Positions 46,601-59,419 of a stretch of 64,000 nt of DNA are shown piece by piece. Made by a program: the position numbers and the translations under genes. The notes beneath the pieces were generated by a model. That model saw only the letters and a program-made list of their open reading frames with translations. It had not been told where the DNA came from and did not search any database. Position 1 is the first letter of the stretch. Each line of letters starts with the position of its first letter. Origin of the DNA: Spodoptera frugiperda (Eukaryota; Arthropoda; Insecta; Lepidoptera; Noctuidae); assembly GCF_023101765.2 (NCBI RefSeq), contig NC_064224.1, positions 8,822,103 through 8,886,102 of the forward strand, written 5' to 3'.

Positions 46601-48870
46601 TTGCCGCCTGCCGTCAATGGCTCCTCCTTCACGGTTATTAGCTCACGGCTTACTCCGTACCTCTCGAGTTCCGCGTTATCCACTGATGTAAGAAACAGAA
46701 ATAGTATAGAAGTCCATCAAACATCGGATGTTATGAAATGTAAGGTAATTGGGTAATCACAAAGTTGTTACGACTTTCAAAATGTTTGAATGCTATTTTA
46801 TTACCGTCCACACACTCCGTCAGACAGACGGACGCGAATTTACATTCGAAATGTATTTGTGTCGAACAATATGTGCAAGGCAAGTATCGTAAATCAACAC
46901 ATTGTATCTGCGTAAAAACTTGATCTGCGACATAAAGTCTTGCTTCGGCTAGTCGATGTTCATCACGAGTATTCTTCATCACCATAATTACCGGTCCTTA
47001 AAACTCTTCTACTGAGGTCTGACCTCCCATTGACCCCTAGTAAAATGCAAGCGATGCGGACGTAAGGACCACGTTCCCCATATAATATTCCGTCGAGCTT
47101 TCTTTTATAGGTACGTGTGACTGCGTGTCTTACTGTCTTCCCAGTAAACCAATAAACTCGATCGATAAACTTTCCTCACTTTTCTTATTCACATGATAAT
47201 AGTTTGTTCCGTTTTCTTCCTTTCCCTTACACTTTATTTTTATAGCAAACAGTTCATTCCTATGTCGGAAAGTTGTAGTATCCTGTTAAGCCGAAAACAT
47301 CACTATTCATATCTTAATACGTAATATTTTGCAATACTTTCTAAGACGCCAGGTCGATATCACTTGAGGTCCTTGTGCGGTGGTATAGAGGAGTGAAGTG
47401 CAGCGGAAGGTTGCCGTCATCTCGATTTTCTTTCTTTAAAATATTGTTTCGTACATTGCAATAACGTAAAGTAACTATAAAATTATATAATTAAATATTT
47501 CAAGCTCCGCATCCAGTGCTTTAGCATTTGTAACAACTTTATTTAAAAGTCAAATATCATGCCGAAGTTAGCTCCACGCGTTACAACAAAGTACAACGAC
47601 ATCCCGCTATTTTATATAAATCTTCACTAAGGAGGAAACTTGACCAGAATCTCTTGAGTTTATTCAAGCAAAATTTCGAAATTTTAAGATGCCCAGATTA
47701 GGTCGTTTTGTGCTTATCAAAGATCCTTGAGTGGTGGACTAAAAGGCTTTCTTCATTATTCGCAGATTCTTGCCGAGATAAAAATGAATGAACGTTACTT
47801 TAATAGTTGGTTTATCTTCAATAACTAGTGAATAGTAAGTTTCCTCAATAAACTTCGTTTATTACTCGATTGAGTGTTTTATGCCAATTACAATGTTGAA
47901 GGCCAACTCTGTAGCTGAACGCTGTTTAATTTTATGAAGAGGGATATGATGGCGCGCATTTACGTTTTATCCTTCCGAAAGTGCTTAATCGAATGAATAT
48001 TTGTCATCTCCCAAAAATATGGAAGTGTAAAATAATCGGCCCGACCACCTGTGACGTCTGTGGAGCAATAACTTGGTGAATGCGGTCATTATTTTGCGTT
48101 TCCCTGCCACGAGTTATTGGCGCTGTAAGAATTTATAGTATTTTACGTGTCGTTTATAACTTTTGCGCGTACTTGTGAGATGTAAGCGTGTTATTTTCAA
48201 ACTGCTTCGTTATCGTACTTGGTTTCGATTCCTTTTGCTGTAATGTTCTGTGCCTAACTAGAAGGATCATGATTAAAAGACGTAGACTTAGTTCTGACGA
48301 TTAATTGGTCTATGATATATGTATGTACACAGACCATCTATGTTATCCATTAGATATTATAATCTGGGATTCTGTTTTGGTTATTGAAATGGTATAGAGA
48401 ATTTAATATAAGTATATTAGGACCAAATAATTTTATTCGTATTATATTGGGTTTTCCGTGGAGTAGTATCGGGACCCATAGAAAAATAAGAAATAGACTA
48501 TAATTATTGTTTATTTCTATCCATTTAATCCAAAATAGCAAGAAAAATAGGCACATAATCAATTCTATTTCACCATCTACCTAACAAATTCTTCGTAAAA
48601 CAGTGAGTTTTCCACTCCTTAACCGTCGTTTCACCAAATTAGGTAAGTCATTAGATTATCGCGCATCTTGTGGCTTGGTCCCCCATTGTGCGCGTCTCGA
48701 ATAACTATGTGATGTAGATAAATTGATTTGCGACTGCTGTTTTGTTACTTCTTATTTTTATGTTGCGTTTGTTAACGTTCTTGTTCTTACTTATTTATAT
48801 TTCTGGTCCTTTGAGTCACAATTGTTTAGAAGCGTGTTTAATAGTGTGCAGTGATGTGGTCTTTTGAGCT
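43680..48870. other. Repeat-poor intron stretch, nothing recognised
   Basis: About 5.2 kb without any member of the repeat families. Small local repetition of AAATGAAAATGGGTTTAA-like words occurs near 44008-44080. Open frames such as 46517-46756 and 46731-46985 (-) have no recognisable domain. Confidence 0.4.
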
Positions 48871-48881
48871 GTAATTTTGTC

Positions 48882-49067
48882 TCTTATCCTACTTAATATT
48901 TAAATGCGAAAGTTTGTATGTTATTTTGTTTGTTACTCTTTCACGTCAAAACAGCTGAAGGGATCGAGATGAAATTTGGAACAGAGGTAGATTATGGTCT
49001 AGAACGACATATAAGTAGCACACTTTTTATCCTATGAGACCGCGGGCTGGAGACTGACAGAAGCTAG
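48882..49067 (+). mobile_element. Short Helitron (GATTATGGTCTGG family)
   Basis: It starts near TCTTATCCTACTTAATATT followed by AAATGCGAAAGTTTGTATG, continues TTTGTTACTCTTTCACGTCA, GATCGAGATGAAATTTGGAA and GATTATGGTCTAGAACG, and ends GCAGAAGCTAG-like (GACAGAAGCTAG, CTAG 49064-49067) before T. The GC-rich hairpin is partly disrupted by an insertion. Confidence 0.8.
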
Positions 49068-49492
49068 TGATACATACATAAATAAATAAGGGTGTTTAAT
49101 TTCTCTCTTTATTAGAGATGTTTTAAGTTGTGCGCTCTTTTTTTCTTTCTTTTGCTTTCGATGCAGTTAGTTTTCATATCTAGACTTGTATTAGATATCA
49201 TTGGCTTTTGTTTTACTTATCAAATTTTTTGTTGAACAGAGTTTCACAATCCTGTCAGGAACAGGTGTGTAATGTTATATTACAGTAACGTCTTGTGAGG
49301 AACATTATTTTCGAGCGTTCCTCGTAGGAGTACCCTTTTTCTCGGAAATTTGTTTACATAATACTTGCCGTGGAAGTTGATGAATTATGACAGATTTTTC
49401 AAACACCATCAACAGAGTGCCGTTTCGTATAAGTATACATAGAATTTTGTAAACAACATTTGTTATATTTTTTAAATGGTGATAGAAGTGGT

Positions 49493-49729
49493 TGACTGCC
49501 TCGTCGGTTGAGTGGTCGCAAATGCGGCTGCCGGACAAAGGGTCTCTGGTTTGATTCCCGGGTCAGGCAAAGTATTATTGGGCTTTATTCGGTTTTTCGA
49601 AAATTTCTCAGTAGTAGAATTATAACACAAATGGTGAAAAGTGGGTGTACAATGTACATTGTATAACGGCATTACGTGCCGTAATGTGCACCTCTGCTTA
49701 TCCCTTCGGGGATAAGTTGCGTGTGTGTG
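49493..49729 (+). mobile_element. Family C SINE with target duplication
   Basis: The head has CGGTTGAGTGG (A-box-like) and B-box-like GGTTTGATTCC (49548-49558). The body has GGCAAAGTATTATTGGGC and ACACAAATGGTGAAAAGTGG, and the tail has GGCATTACGTGCCGTAATGT and CACCTCTGC, then a GTGTGTGT end. The 9-bp repeat AGAAGTGGT flanks it at 49484-49492 and 49730-49738. About 50 bp of the middle is missing compared with the copy at 30561. Confidence 0.92.
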
Positions 49730-50196
49730 AGAAGTGGTAGCCTTTTTTTGTTAAACACATATTAGATCTTATCAATAGAAAGTGTAATGCCATGAAAGAT
49801 TCAGGATTTGTTACCACTTTAAGTGAAATGTCATGCGATTTACGATTAAAATTCCTTAATGATAACCACATAATTTGCAAATGCAATATGATTTTCATAC
49901 TGCACAAGTGTGTCTATGAGAATTTGTGTATGTGTTAAAGATGAATTGAAGATTCCACAGACTGCCGTTTAAAATTTAGTTGCATCATTAACCCGCTAAC
50001 TTAATTGCTTGAGCAGTTAACTGATAGTAGTTATGTCCTCTTTATTAACCAATGCTCGTTCTATGTTATAACTGAATGTAGACTTAAAGTATTAGGAAAT
50101 AAGGGATATTTTGTCCCTATCATAGGTTCACGCCAAGGGATAGACCGAAGTGCATATATACCCAATCTGTATAATCCCCATTCACCAATTCCCCTA

Positions 50197-50287
50197 AAGG
50201 TTGAACACTTGTAACTCGTTTGGTGTTGGTTGTATCATGTCCTTAATCGAAGGTGATTTAATCAGGTAATCCGTCTGTTTGTTTGCC
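50197..50287 (+). repeat. Family H repeat, degraded 3' part
   Basis: GAACACTTGTAACTCGTTTG, a GGTGTTGG block, and a damaged CAGGTAATCCGTCTGTTTG occur in family H order. Confidence 0.65.
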
Positions 50288-50431
50288 AACCATCACATTT
50301 GGATGTTTGTCCCTCAATCACTCTGAAACTACTGAATAGGTTTTGATGAAAATAGATATACAGACAGGGTATGAGCTGATTTGGGTGATAAGGCTTTTTA
50401 TCCCACGGGAACACGGATGAAGCCACTGGAA
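50288..50431 (+). mobile_element. Helitron fragment abutting the family H copy
   Basis: TTTGTCCCTCAATCACTC, GAATAGGTTTTGATGAAAAT and CTTTTTATCCCACGGGAACA followed by GATGAAGCCACTGG match the Helitron 3' half with its GC-rich arm; the terminal CTAG is lost. Confidence 0.65.
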
Positions 50432-51799
50432 AATATTTAAACAATGAAACAAATTCACCATTTTTTTATTTGTCCCATGTAATATGATGAAAGTGTTAAT
50501 TTGTTCTTATAGTTTTCTCAATTCTCTGTCCTTTAATTAGTCTCTCGTAGCTATGCTTAACTTTGATAATGTCAATCTTGATAAGTTTGTCGTGCAAGTA
50601 TTGATTTAAAGTCTCAGGTGAGATCCGTTGAAGGTTTACCTGTTTCTTCATGTTATATTCATGGGACTAACCCGCTACATATTTGTCGCATTAATATTGG
50701 AGGACATGGAAATTACCTCTTCGAATTCCAGTCAGCTAAAATCTATAGTGGCGCCATGATAGATTTAGAATATTGTAAAAATATGATTTAATAATTTATT
50801 TGTTGGAAGCGTGAGAAAACAGTTGCCGTATTTATGAAATATGATACAAAAAGACTCGAGATTTCTATTTAAGATCTAAATTATATTAACCTATACAATT
50901 AAGGGAAATCGCAATTGTCACCATAATAAAATATTAAATTAATCTAAGTCTTATTTACCGTCGAAAACAAAACTATTTTGTCGTCTAATTTATAAAGTTT
51001 TTGATATTTTTATTAGCTTTCGTAACGACCAACTATGGGAAAAGTTTTTATTGTTTTCACACACGACATCTTCGAACCAGAAAGAAATGATGAGGTACTT
51101 GAAATTGTAGTTTTGTTTTTACTGTAATAAAGACTTTATTGGTGTTGTTTTAAGAGTTAATTTTGTTTTTTATGTCTAAAGAATTAGATTCAAATGTTAA
51201 TAGGAAGGAAAAAAGAAATTGGGTCGTCGGTTATGGCCTAATTTCGTTGTTATTTTATAGAATAGATCTTTACTTGCTCTGAAATCTTAGTCATACATAA
51301 TTGAGACTTAATATGTCTATTATACGGTCCGTTGTTTAATGCACAGAAGAATAGATGTAGGTCTATTATTTGGCGTGTCAGGGTAAATGGATTCCCAGAA
51401 ATCAGAGAAATTGGAACGACTATTGAGCAATACGATCGTTTCCTGGTTACAATTAGACTAATGACACAATTATCTACTCAAATAAATGTACTGTCCCATA
51501 ATACACATCCTTACTCTATCACATAAGGTACATATTCCTTCATCTGCAAAGAACATACATTTTAATATTACATTCCCTATATTTTACATATCCCTATTTG
51601 GGGCTGAACGCAAAAATGGTTTACTCTTTCCACCAGGGACCGAGCCTGTATTTCTGTACGTAGAAAACTAGTTATATAAAAATATAACCTACATACGTCT
51701 TATCCCGACGTCAGCTGTAGCGTTAAACGTGGCTGTATACACATTGTTACCCGTGTTTGATGTCGAGCGTGATAGATGGCGCGCATATCGACCCGCTAC

Positions 51800-52080
51800 A
51801 GCAGGAGCTTGCAACCTTTTCTTAATCAAGGACCACTTTTGTAGCATTTTTGTTTGGTTTGGGACCACTTTTGACACATTTTCACTAGAGTTGTGGGCTT
51901 CAGCTTCATTAAATAGTAACTTCTTGATTATTGAAATCAGTTGATCCTCTCAGCTCAGCTCTTTTGACATAAGTTAAATTCGAGCTTTAACTTTAGCTAG
52001 TATTGTTGTTAATCTTGTTTTTTTTATTCATTTTGCGGACCATATAGTCCCCTTTGCCGACCATCAGTTGGGAACCACTG
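51800..52080. mobile_element. hAT-like MITE remnant (right end recognisable)
   Basis: The right end is GTTGGGAACCACTG (52067-52080), the inverse of CAGTGGTTCCCAAC, a terminus common in hAT MITEs. Internal GGACCACTTTT words at 51830-51880 and GCGGACCATATAGTCCCC fit. The left terminus is too worn to place and no TSD was found. Confidence 0.5.
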
Positions 52081-52089
52081 GACGAGACA

Positions 52090-54160
52090 AAGAACCAACA
52101 AGTATGAATAGGACTAGCTTTGTGAAATCGGCTGTGAATTTAGCATTTCCAATAGTCAGTAAATGTGTATCTGATGTTTCTTCTAGGTTTTATATTTCTG
52201 CCGTCAATATTGTGTTTTGGTTTTGAATCATATTCAATCGACATCTCGATATGTACTGTCAATCACTTTTCAAAGCTAAACTGTTTGTGGCATTTCAGAA
52301 TGTAAACATATCTGATGAAATTCTATCGTACAAGCTACAATTTATTGTTCGTAAAAACACGGTGAATCTTCTGGCTCGAGCTAGCACAATAATGTTTGTG
52401 AATGTAGACACGAAGATGACCTAAGCTGAACTGACAACAATAAATCTTCGCTAACTTTGAATCTATTTCCGTCAGGTCAGCGAATTTTCGGCTCATGTCA
52501 CAATCCCTCGGCCGGTACCTACGTATCTACGTCTTATTTATACTCAAGCATTCTCCTGTTTTTCGTCGAGTCTGTGATAAATATTTTTCTAGTTTACTTG
52601 TAAGCCTGAGATTCGAATAAATCCGCTTTTCTCTGATGCCTTTATTTTTATTGCGATCCTTGCTTTCACCGTTTATATTCCGAGTTATGTAGACTTCGGC
52701 TGATTTCGGACACATTCGGAATTCCCCTCGGGCTATAGTCCTTTCCAATTTTCCTCGGGAACCAATTTTCGAAGACGGTATCAGGAATAAGTTTTGTTTG
52801 ATACTCACTAAAAACTTTTCCGTTTTCGTAATTGGACTTCGTTATCTTATTTCTCTTTCGATTTTAATTGTAGTTTGTTAGGATTGTTTGTTTGAAGACA
52901 TTTTTGGAGGAGGTTGTGTCGTTATTTTTTGTGATTACATCGTTAATGTAAAAAAGGGATGCATGAGTTTCCCGGGGATGTTATATATTTATTATATTTT
53001 AGAAGGTTTGTCATCTAATCTATGGACTCGTTGCTATAACATGTTGCATACTAAGCTTGCTGATGGATCGATTGCAACCGTAGAAGAGTTTTCTATTGTT
53101 TTCACGGACGATATTTCCATTTGAGTACCTATAAAAGGTGATGTTTGTATCCTTATGCTTCGAAAACTGTCTTCCACATTTCATTACCGTTTAACTAGAA
53201 ACCATAGAAACTAAACAAAATCAAGATACATCTTTATTTCATAGTTAATTTAGAAGAAACAAATACCAGGAGCTCTGGTTCTGTCTGATCTTTAAACAAG
53301 TTTTGGTAATCTCTTTACGAACCTTAATGGACGCTGAATAAGAAATCTGATTTTCATTTCGGTCCTTGATGTCTAATATAAATCGTTTATGTCATAAAAA
53401 TGATGAAATTTCACTGGAATACTGATTGAGATATTATTTCTAAAGGTTTTTTGGAAAGGACGTTTGTGAATAGAAGTTAAAAAGTCTGGGTGTGGATAGT
53501 TAGATGGTCGAGAGTAGGGAGAGGTCAATTTTTTATGTCCTATAGTTTTCAGTCTAGTTTAAATAAAACTGTACTATATCAAAACGGATAGGAAAATACT
53601 TTTGAATTGAAATAAAAATACTTCAAAGATTTAATTATAAAATGGTCCTGAAATCCAATTAAAAAGTGGTCCTTTGTAGTTTGTGGTCTTTCTGTACGAG
53701 ACTTGTTTTAAACAGTTATGTTTTATCTACTAAATAAGGTCTATATTGAGTTATTCTACTATTTATTGATATAGGTCTAAGATAAACCCTAAATATTTCA
53801 TTTTACAAATTAATTTACTTTAATATTAATTGTAGTTTCACGCAGTTTTAATATGAATCCCTCATTTCTCGTAAACTAGGAAGAATATTTCAAATTTTAA
53901 TGGTACAGTAGAGTACAGAGAACTGTAGCTGGAATGAGTTCCCTTCTGCGAATGTCCTCGTTTTAAATTACCTACTTATCAGTCCTATCGCAACCCCTAA
54001 TGTTACTTAGAATAAGGTCTAATTTGGAACTAAAATTAAGAGCTATATTTAGGGGCAAGTTTTGGTCGTGACAACTAGTCTGTAGTTGGCAATAAGATGT
54101 CTATGTGCACTACCCTTGGTACGAGATTGCTATATATATGTAAAGTAATCTGCTCTCATT
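52090..54160. other. Intronic sequence without recognisable features
   Basis: AT-rich; frames at 52527-52808 (-) and 52888-53124 (+) have no domain I know. No repeat family member seen. Confidence 0.4.
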
Positions 54161-54164
54161 AAAA

Positions 54165-54310
54165 GTTTACATGTATGTTTGTTGCTCAATCACGTCAAAA
54201 CGGCTGAGGGGATCGAGATTAAATTTATAACAGGGGTAAATTATGGTCTGGAGGTAAACATTTAAGCTAGTTTTTAATAAATGATTTTGACTGATTGACT
54301 GAGGTAGTAT
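54165..54310 (+). mobile_element. Helitron fragment plus flank, left copy of a 90-bp duplication
   Basis: TTTGTTGCTCAATCACGTCA, GATCGAGATTAAATTTATAA and AATTATGGTCTGGAG end at CTAG (54267-54270) followed by T. The part 54222-54310, including 40 bp of flanking DNA beyond CTAG, is repeated at 54621-54713. Confidence 0.8.
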
Positions 54311-54620
54311 TTTTTTTATGATATAAGCCGGTAATCGAGCAGACGTATTACCTGATGGTAAGCAATCGCCGCCGCCCATGGACACTTGAAACACCAGAGG
54401 CGTTACAAGTGCGTTGCCGGCTTTTTGGGAGTTAGGAATTTAAGGGTTGTTGTTCGGGAATCGGGGATGGGGAAGATTGGGAAGAGGGGAATTGGGCCTC
54501 CGGTAACCTCACTCACACAACGAAATACAACGCAAGCGTTGTTTCACGTCGGTTTTCTGTGAGGCCGTGGTATCACTCCGGTCGAGCCGGCCCATTTGTG
54601 CCGAAGCATGGCTCTCCCAC
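54311..54620 (-). mobile_element. Family H element, full length, between long direct repeats
   Basis: A T run, GCCGGTAATCGAGCAGACG, CACCTGATGGTAAGCAATCG, TGCGTTGCCGGCTTTTTGGG, CTCCGGTAACCTCACTCACA, GAGGCCGTGGTATCACTCCG and the 5' end CATGGCTCTCCCAC are all present, making this the reference copy (310 bp). Repeats of 89 and 93 bp abut it on both sides without gap. Confidence 0.93.
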
Positions 54621-54713
54621 AATTTATAACAGGGGTAAATTATGGTCTGGAGTAAAACAGGTACTTAAGCTAGTTTTTAATAAATGATTTTGACTGATTG
54701 ACTGAGGTAGTAT
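54621..54713 (+). repeat. Right copy of the 90-bp duplication
   Basis: It matches 54222-54310 apart from a ~6-base difference at GGAGTAAAACAGGTACTTAAG. CTAG here is at 54670-54673. It starts at the base after the family H 5' end. Confidence 0.92.
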
Positions 54714-55339
54714 CAACATAAATTGGTTAAAAAGTGTTACAACAATCGTGCCCCCGTGTGTCCCGTTGGTGAATATGTGAATAATAATGACAGTAATGTT
54801 ATATACCTATTTTCCTTCCTCAAGAAGTTCGTTAGTAACGAAACAGGTGTAACACGACCATTAGCAGTAACCATTGTATTCAAACAATTTATAACTCTTG
54901 ACGTACTTGTAAAAGTTACAGGAAAAATAGCACAGCAATGACAGGTATACGTCTTGATTTCTATAGCTTTTACAAAGAAAATGTTTGTCTACGTCATCTG
55001 TCCATCCATACTTATAAAGTACAATAGGATAGGAGAGATGATTAATTTTTATGTTTATGTCCGTCTTGTAGATTTATTGATTGATGTATGTATGACTATT
55101 TGCTCTCACTCCCAAACTCTAAACTTTGATTCTTTTTATCTGAATATAAATTTTCATTACCTAATTGACGGTCTAAATTGATTTTTAATTTTCATACCCC
55201 GTCATCAATGTCGTCATCCCTATTGAATCAATGATATTTTTCGTATGGATATCACACGTGCTCAATCAGAACCTGGATCTATAGCAAAGACCACGGTACA
55301 ATAAAGTACGTCTCAAAACTACAATTTTGCCCATCGCCC

Positions 55340-55583
55340 TTCGGTGATGGGCCAGTACTACCTTAGTAATACGGCTATAGCGACGACTTCACTGAAAACT
55401 GACATGAAGTGAAACAATGCTGGCGATTTCGCCGAATGATGTTCCCGAAAGCCTTTGCTCCCCCCAAAGACCGACAACGCCCTATTGACTCCTCTGGTAT
55501 TGCAAATGTCCATGAACAGCGCTCATCTTACTTACCTTTACGTGATTCGCCTGCTTATAGGTCTCCTATCTCAAAAAAAAAAA
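55340..55583 (+). mobile_element. Family H element, strongly diverged
   Basis: GACATGAAGTGAAACAATGC, CCCCCCAAAGACCGACAACG, TTGACTCCTCTGGTATTGC and a worn ACGTGATTCGCCTGC block occur in order, ending in an A run (55572-55582). An old copy. Confidence 0.75.
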
Positions 55584-55973
55584 CAATCTTGGAGTAAAAA
55601 GGTCGTTGACTTCTCATTAGTTAAGTTTTCCTCATTATCCTTATGTTAATTCACTAACAACGAGTAGGTACATGTAATGTTATGCCCAAAGTTTCCTCCA
55701 CTGTTTTCTTACTAAGCTTTTGCTATCAAAATTTACAAGAAGTTGTCGGTTATAATGTTTTGAAAGTTCATTAACCTGTGTGAAGTTGGTGTAATTAACG
55801 TAGTAAAAGAAAAGTGTAATTATTCTCGTTTTAGTCATCCCATGTTTGATGACAATCCATTTATAGCACATCAATGAAATCATTCATCAGCAACCTGTTT
55901 GGAATATACTATAACTATAACATATAAGCCTAAACAATACCGCTCAGTTGAGCTCGATCTTCAACTCTTCTTG

Positions 55974-56150
55974 CATAGCTAAGCTATGTTTTTATATGGA
56001 AAGATGTGTGCTATAGATGGCTTCCTTACTATAGATACATCGCATGCTCGAGCTGCGCATCTTCCTCGCACAGCTAGATATGGAAATGGTCACATAGTTT
56101 CACAGCTCAGCTATTACATCTTCGTAGCTTAGCTACATAGCACATCTCTA
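55974..56150. mobile_element. Family E MITE, left end lost
   Basis: AGCTAAGCTATGTTTTTATA, GAAAGATGTGTGCTAT, GCATCTTCCTCGCACAGCTA and TTTCACAGCTCAGCTATTAC are followed by the right end TAGCTACATAGCACATCTCT. The left CCACCAGAG end is missing. Confidence 0.85.
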
Positions 56151-56159
56151 GTTGAAAAG

Positions 56160-58010
56160 CTCCCTAAAGATGGTGTTTTTAAATAAAACATAATATACAT
56201 AACTCCACGACTATCAATATATTGCTCAGTAATAATAAGTAAAAGACCAACTAATTTCTTAATCTACAACAAATGGGACATCAGACGACCTATCAAACCA
56301 TGCAAATCAGAAATCCTCATTCAAATCCCAATGCTGAGGCAATTTTAATCTCGGATCAAAGATTCGTCTCGTACAGTACGTTCTATTGAAATTGAATTCT
56401 GTTTTATTTGCTAGACTGTGAAATTCTTTCATTTTCTGCTCGTTCTAGCGCTAAACGCTAACCGAACGCTTGAACGTTTAAATACCAGTAAATGTTTCGC
56501 TAATGTTACATGGAATTATCGTAAATTTATTGCTACTGTTTCCAGTCATTTTGGTATATTTTTGTCGATTAAATTCTAGGTGTAAGTTTGGCTCCTAGAG
56601 ACAGGATAATTATTTTATGTGATATCTTTTTGGATTTAATATGTATATTTTGTCTTTTTCAATGATATCTTTAACTTGGAGGATTAAAAACAGCAGTGGT
56701 TATGTTCAATGATATCAGCGAGAAATAGTTTTCGACTTGTGTCAATTAGTCATTAGCAAGGTATAAATCGCTCAATAATGCGTGTCTGTATTGTCTGCAG
56801 ACTAAATTATTATAATATATTCAGTAGTTTTTGATTTCATTGTAGACCGATCTAAAGATTTTGTTCGCATTTTAATCCTTGAAGAATCTCTTGCATATGT
56901 GAACAATCAAGGGCTTGAATAAAATACAACACCCTTCCTACAGTCGGATGAAAAATCAAGACAAAACATATAAATGTCTATTGTAAATCAGAGAATAAAA
57001 TATATTGTGTAGAAATACTGGTCGTCATATTACTACACGAAATAAAACATGGCGTCGCGCAACTCGCAAGGTACCTACGTCCAAAGATTTTCGCCGTAAG
57101 AACACTTGTAGGGCACCTCGTTCAAGGATGTGTTCCTTATTTCTTGGAGAAAATCTTGGTTTCTCTCATATGTGAAGGTAAGGGAAATAAATATTGGAGT
57201 GCGGAAAATATCGCGTTTCTAGTTTCTTTCTACCTCGGCAAAAATGAGTTTCGTAGAAATCTCTTGAACGTTTTTTTTTGTGTTAGTTATTATTAGTGTT
57301 TAGTCTTTAATAAGCAATAATATTTGATGTTGTATTTCGTTATTAAAGTAAATAAAGCAAGCGAAATTAACTTTTATTTATTTCGTGTTTATTTTTCAAC
57401 GATTTCAAATTGCTTCGTTGGGTTTTAATTATCGTTATTAAAACTTTATTTCAATAACATTTCATTTAAGGTTAATTTGAGGAGGGCAAAGAATGATTAC
57501 GCTTTAAAATAGTAAAATATTACATCTAGAAACTTGCCCGCCTTTTATTTTATGGGATTAATTACATAAAAGCTTACATATACATACAAGTTGATGCTGT
57601 GAGAAAACAAAACGTTTCTACAAAATAATATAAAAACAAAATCAACTAAATGGATATCCGATAGTCAAACAATGTTATAAAATAAAATAAAAAAGATATG
57701 CAAAAAGAATTTGTAAAAATATTCTAACAGGCTGTTTAAACTATAAAGAAAAAACAGTGTCAATTCAGCTCAATTGGCAGTAAAATGGCCGATATCGATA
57801 CTAGCTGGCTTCAATAAAATATCCTGAGACGAGATATTACTGTAAAAGCGTTTACTAAAAGCAACAAGGACGATTGAAGAACAGAACAGAATTATTGATA
57901 AAAGAAACTTTCTGGTTCTCCAATAAAGGTTGTTTAGTTTAAATTCTTTTGTTTCCCTTGAATTTTGTATTTAAATCCATTCTCCAGTTTTTCTATGGAG
58001 TATGTCCGTT
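56160..58010. other. Intronic sequence without recognisable features
   Basis: AT-rich, no repeat family member and no convincing exon. A CCTTGAACGTTT-like AT-rich stretch continues to 58010. Confidence 0.35.
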
Positions 58011-58017
58011 AACAAGC

Positions 58018-58097
58018 ATACGGATCACCTGATGGTAAGCAATTAGGGCCGCCCATGGACTCTAGCGATTCTAGACGAGTTACAAGTGCGTTGTAGT
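58018..58097 (-). repeat. Family H repeat fragment
   Basis: GGATCACCTGATGGTAAGCA, GCCGCCCATGGAC and GTTACAAGTGCGTTG are the reverse of the family H 3' part. Confidence 0.8.
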
Positions 58098-58132
58098 TAG
58101 GGAGCTGGTGGCAGGATGGAACGTTTTCTAAC

Positions 58133-58214
58133 ACATCATCATCATTAACAACCTATAAGTGGCCACTGCTGACCAAAGGCCTTTTCTCATATGAAGAAGG
58201 TTCGAGTATGATCG
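58133..58214 (-). mobile_element. Family G element, 3' fragment
   Basis: CATCATCATCATT (reverse of the GAT tail) is followed by ACCTATAAGTGGCCACTGCT, GACCAAAGGCCTTTTCTC and ATGAAGAAGG. It matches the end of the + strand copy at 58742. Confidence 0.85.
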
Positions 58215-58741
58215 TCTTAAAACTCCGGGGCAACATGACATCCCCATAGACATAGAAAACACACTATACACAATATATTAGTACGACAGGAGACAGGATT
58301 AGTAGTTTAAATAGGAATTTCGGATAGTATTCCTCCAATACTTTGCAATTCCATTCCTATAATCACTGATGTAATCATGTTATTGATCTCATCATAATAT
58401 GATATTTCGTAAGTAAATGTCAATCGTATTTTGATTAAAGATCACGACCCCCTGTAGCGCTGTGGAGATGAAGTAATCTATTCTAGTTATAATGAACTCT
58501 AATAGGGTGAAATAAGGTTCAAAATCTGGTCATATCTATAGGGTATACCTACTTTGTTAACCTCATTAATGTTATGTAAGGATAAAGTTATAATAAGCAC
58601 TTATCTAAGCTTTAAAGATATAAAGGAAGGCTTTTTAAACTGTTTTATTATAACTTTCGTGAAACATACTAAATGATGGGAGTGTGTGGTTTCGAAACCA
58701 ACCAGTTATATGTAGTTTCTTAGATTATTTGGACGCTACTG

Positions 58742-58895
58742 ACAAACGGTGAAGGAAAAAAATCACGAGGAAACCTGGGCTTATAATGTCTTATTATAAG
58801 TTTAAAATCGCCAACCCGAATTTAGCAAGCGTGGTGATCAATGCTCAAACTTTCTCCGTGACCAGCAGTGGCCACTTATAAGCTGATGATGATGT
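58742..58895 (+). mobile_element. Family G element
   Basis: ACGGTGAAGGAAAAAAATCA, GAGGAAACCTGGGCTTATAA, AAATCGCCAACCCG, AGCAAGCGTGGTGATCAATG and CAGCAGTGGCCACTTATAAG occur in order, then (GAT)3. It lacks the GAGAAGAGGCCTTTG piece found in the others. Head not visible; it may be the 3' half of a longer SINE or LINE. Confidence 0.8.
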
Positions 58896-58920
58896 GATAT
58901 GAAACTAATTTTATTGCTAG

Positions 58921-58997
58921 TCCATATAGGTGTCAATGGGAGGCAGCGATTGCTTACCATCAGGTGATTTGTCTGCCCGTTTACCGGCTTATAACTT
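58921..58997 (+). repeat. Family H repeat fragment
   Basis: GGTGTCAATGGGAGGCAGCG, ATTGCTTACCATCAGGTGAT and TTGTCTGCCCGTTTACCGGC correspond to the family H 3' part. Confidence 0.85.
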
Positions 58998-59419
58998 AAA
59001 ATAAGTCTATTTACAGAAATAAATATAATAATTATAACTTCATTTCATATCGTGGTTCCGATTTATCTCATTTAACTTAACCCTAAATTAACTTGCACGA
59101 TACCCCCTTCACCAACCAGTTTGCGCGCCACGTAATTACAAATCTTAATAGAATTGCACGACGTGTAATAATGCCATTAAACGCTAATTAAATACTTCAT
59201 TTATAGACTCATTAAACGTTTATTTAGGTATTATAATAAAGATAGAAAGTTTATTCGTTTCGTGTCGTCAAGATTTTGCATTTAATTAATTTGGGATATT
59301 TAGAGAATGATTTACGGCTAGTCTGAATGCTATCTGACTAAACGACTAAATTTGATTTGACATGAGATAAAAACGCACAATGTGCTTCGGATGCTTTTAT
59401 TATTTTCTGCAAGAGAAAC

